A stretch of DNA of 22,013 nucleotides from Theodoxus fluviatilis. Lineage: Eukaryota > Mollusca > Gastropoda > Cycloneritida > Neritidae. A program made the position numbers and the translations under genes. Shown in pieces: positions 20,309-22,013 of this stretch (position 1 is its first letter; every line of letters begins with the position of its first letter). The stretch is from contig JAWQFJ010000506.1 of assembly GCA_034096865.1 (NCBI GenBank), forward strand, positions 289,579 to 311,591, written 5' to 3'. Below the pieces are notes generated by a model that was given only the letters and a program-made list of their open reading frames with translations, searched no databases and had not been told where the DNA came from.

Positions 20309-21096
20309 CACTGTATCTCTAACTTGAAACGGTGGATAACCCTGAACAAGCTCCAACTCAATGACTCAAAAACTGAATCACTCCTGGTGGGCGGCCGAGG
20401 CGAATCGGATCAGGCCCTCAAACTAACCATTGGTCACAGTAACAAATCGTCTTCTCTAAGTCTGTTAGAAATTTAGGCATCATGTTTGACGACGACCTGT
20501 CAATGAGAGCTCATATCAACAAAGTCCGTTTCCATATTACGAGTTAAGGAAAATTAGTACCGTTCGTCATTATCTTTCTCAGCAGGCACCAAAACGCTCA
20601 TCACATCACTTGTTCTGTCTCGTCTCGACTATGGAAACTCTCTTCTCGCTGGCATCCCTGACACTCTGCTTTACAAACTCCAGAAAGTTCAGAATTGCGC
20701 TGCTAGGCTAGTTTTTCGATGTCCCAAGCGTACCCATGTCTCTCCACTCCTACATACACTTCACTGGCTCTCCATCTCTCAGAGGATAGATTTATAAACT
20801 TGCTACTTTGTGCTTCAAGGCCATCAACAACACCGCATCACACGCTCTTACAGAAATTCTTACAGTCTACACGCCCTCCAGATCTCTACGATCAGCTGCT
20901 GACTCTAGAATACTTAAGGTCCCCCGCCGTAACAAGAAAACTCAAGGACAACGTGCCTTCTCCTATATTGGACCTGTAACCTGGAATAGTCCCTCTCTCA
21001 GTCCGTCATTCTGACACTCTGCCCCAGTTCAAAAGTGCTCTAAAGACCCATCTCTTCCGATCCGCCTTTCCCGCTGAGCTGCTTCGCCTTACTTGA
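20309..21096 (+). pseudogene. LINE reverse transcriptase C-terminus, broken reading frame
   Basis: Read across frames, the product shows the hallmarks of L2/CR1-like reverse transcriptase C-termini: CISNLKRWITLNKLQLNDSK, then VRNLGIMFDDDLSM, then LVLSRLDYGNSLLAGIP, LYKLQKVQNCAARLVF, PLLHTLHWL, KLATLCFKAIN, PSRSLRS, GQRAFSYIGPVTWNS and PQFKSALKTHLFRSAF. Frame breaks occur near 20461, near 20545 (a TAA), near 20593, near 20795 (a TAA in the frame that holds HTLHWL) and near 21000, so it cannot encode a functional enzyme. The catalytic YADD region lies upstream of the truncation and is absent. Confidence 0.88.
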
Positions 21097-21285
21097 CCTT
21101 GCCTGCAAGTGCTGTGTATATTGTATAGTTTGTTCTATTGGACTTTAGTTTTCGTTTTGTTTATGTGTGTAGTGTGTGAGTTTTTGTGGGAATGTGGTGT
21201 CGAGCGGTTGTATGAGTGTTGATTCTTTGGAATGTAAACGCCATGAGCTTGCCTGTCACGGGAAGGTATGTGAGTAAATAAACAA

Positions 21286-21403
<118 letters not shown>

Positions 21404-21410
21404 TACAGAA

Positions 21411-22013
21411 GTAGGAAAGAGCAATATTGAAGGGTTGTATGAAGAGCTTTTCAGGTGTAGGAAAGTGCAATATGGTAGGAAAGTATGAAGAGTTTTGCAG
21501 ATGTAGGAAAGAGCAATATTGAAGGGTTGTATGAAGAGCTTTGCAGGTGTAGAAAAGTGCAATATGGTAGGAAAGTATGAAGAGTTTTGCAGATGTAGGA
21601 AAGAGCAATATTGAAGGGTTGTATGAAGAGCTTTGCAGGTGTAGGAAAGAGGAATATGGTAGGAAAGTATGAAGAGCTTTGCAGGTGTCGGGAAGAGCAA
21701 TATGGTAGGGGTGTAAGAAGAGCTTTACAGGAGTCGGAAAGAGCAAAATGGTAGGGGTGTAAGAAAAGCTTTACAGGAGTCGGGAAGAGCAATATGGTAG
21801 GGGTGTAAGAAGAGCTTTACAGGAGTCGGAAAGAGCAATATGGTAGGGGTGTAAGAAGAGCTTTACAGGAGTCGGAAAGAGCAATATGGTAGGGGTGTAA
21901 GAAGAGCTTGACAGGAGTAGGAAAGAGCAATATTAAAGGGTTGTATGAAGAGCGTTTCAGGTGTAGGAAAAAGCAATGTGGTAGGAGTGTAAGAAGAGTT
22001 TTACAGGAGTAGG
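21411..22013. repeat. 46-bp minisatellite, at least 13 units
   Basis: Thirteen complete 46-bp units, starting GTAGGAAAGAGCAATAT or GTCGG, with no length change between units, plus five bases of a fourteenth at the window edge, so the array continues. The first six alternate between an A form (ATTGAAGGGTTGTATG) and a B form (ATGGTAGGAAAGTATG), giving a 92-bp dimer. Units 7-11 are a homogenised GTCGG / GGTAGGGGTGTAAG form. Minus-strand frames are open because 46 mod 3 rotates the frame without stops. Confidence 0.97.

Overview
This window is eukaryotic nuclear DNA. It has spliced exons, long introns packed with simple repeats, no operons and no bacterial gene layout. The protein types (a molluscan-style nicotinic receptor alpha subunit, a THAP-domain transposon exon, L2/CR1-like non-LTR retrotransposon tails) and the density of (CT)n, (TG)n and (TA)n tracts fit a marine invertebrate, most likely a gastropod or other lophotrochozoan. 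The taxon is an inference.

The only convincing host gene is a + strand gene for a Cys-loop ligand-gated ion channel, an alpha-type nicotinic acetylcholine receptor subunit. Three exons are visible at 5971-6164, 8760-8869 and 13839-14293. Their splice phases agree (x/1, 0/0, 2/2, 1/x). Together they encode nearly the whole extracellular ligand-binding domain plus M1. The signal-peptide exon and the M2-M4 exons were not found here, so the gene very probably extends beyond the window on both sides.

Layout: 1-1162 is a small DNA transposon copy bounded by ~62-bp terminal inverted repeats and carrying one THAP zinc-finger exon. 1262-1733 is an extreme G-rich minisatellite. 1734-5970 has microsatellites (poly-G, TG, CA, CT) and no recognisable gene. 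6165-8759 is intron: a ~0.9-kb TG tract, a 58-bp tandem duplication, and a cassette bracketed by (TA)n containing (TG)n and a 16-bp minisatellite. 8870-13838 is intron: a ~440-bp CT/CTGT tract, a 411-bp inverted-repeat element at 11693-12103, a CA tract, and an 800-bp ACC-type array with a 138-bp higher-order period that stops only ~60 bases before the next exon. Downstream of 14293 come GTT and GA tracts, a decayed retrotransposon tail (about 16340-16819), and a CT-rich block holding an 88-bp duplication. The right edge, 20249-22013, is a 46-bp minisatellite interrupted by a 5'-truncated L2/CR1-like LINE ending in (ATT)n.

The receptor is the one functional unit; almost everything else is mobile or tandem repeat DNA, mostly inside its introns. 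No clear new system is seen. The most interesting items are the inverted-repeat THAP element, the 411-bp inverted-repeat element built from a 14-bp motif, the LINE-split minisatellite, and the receptor exon fusions.
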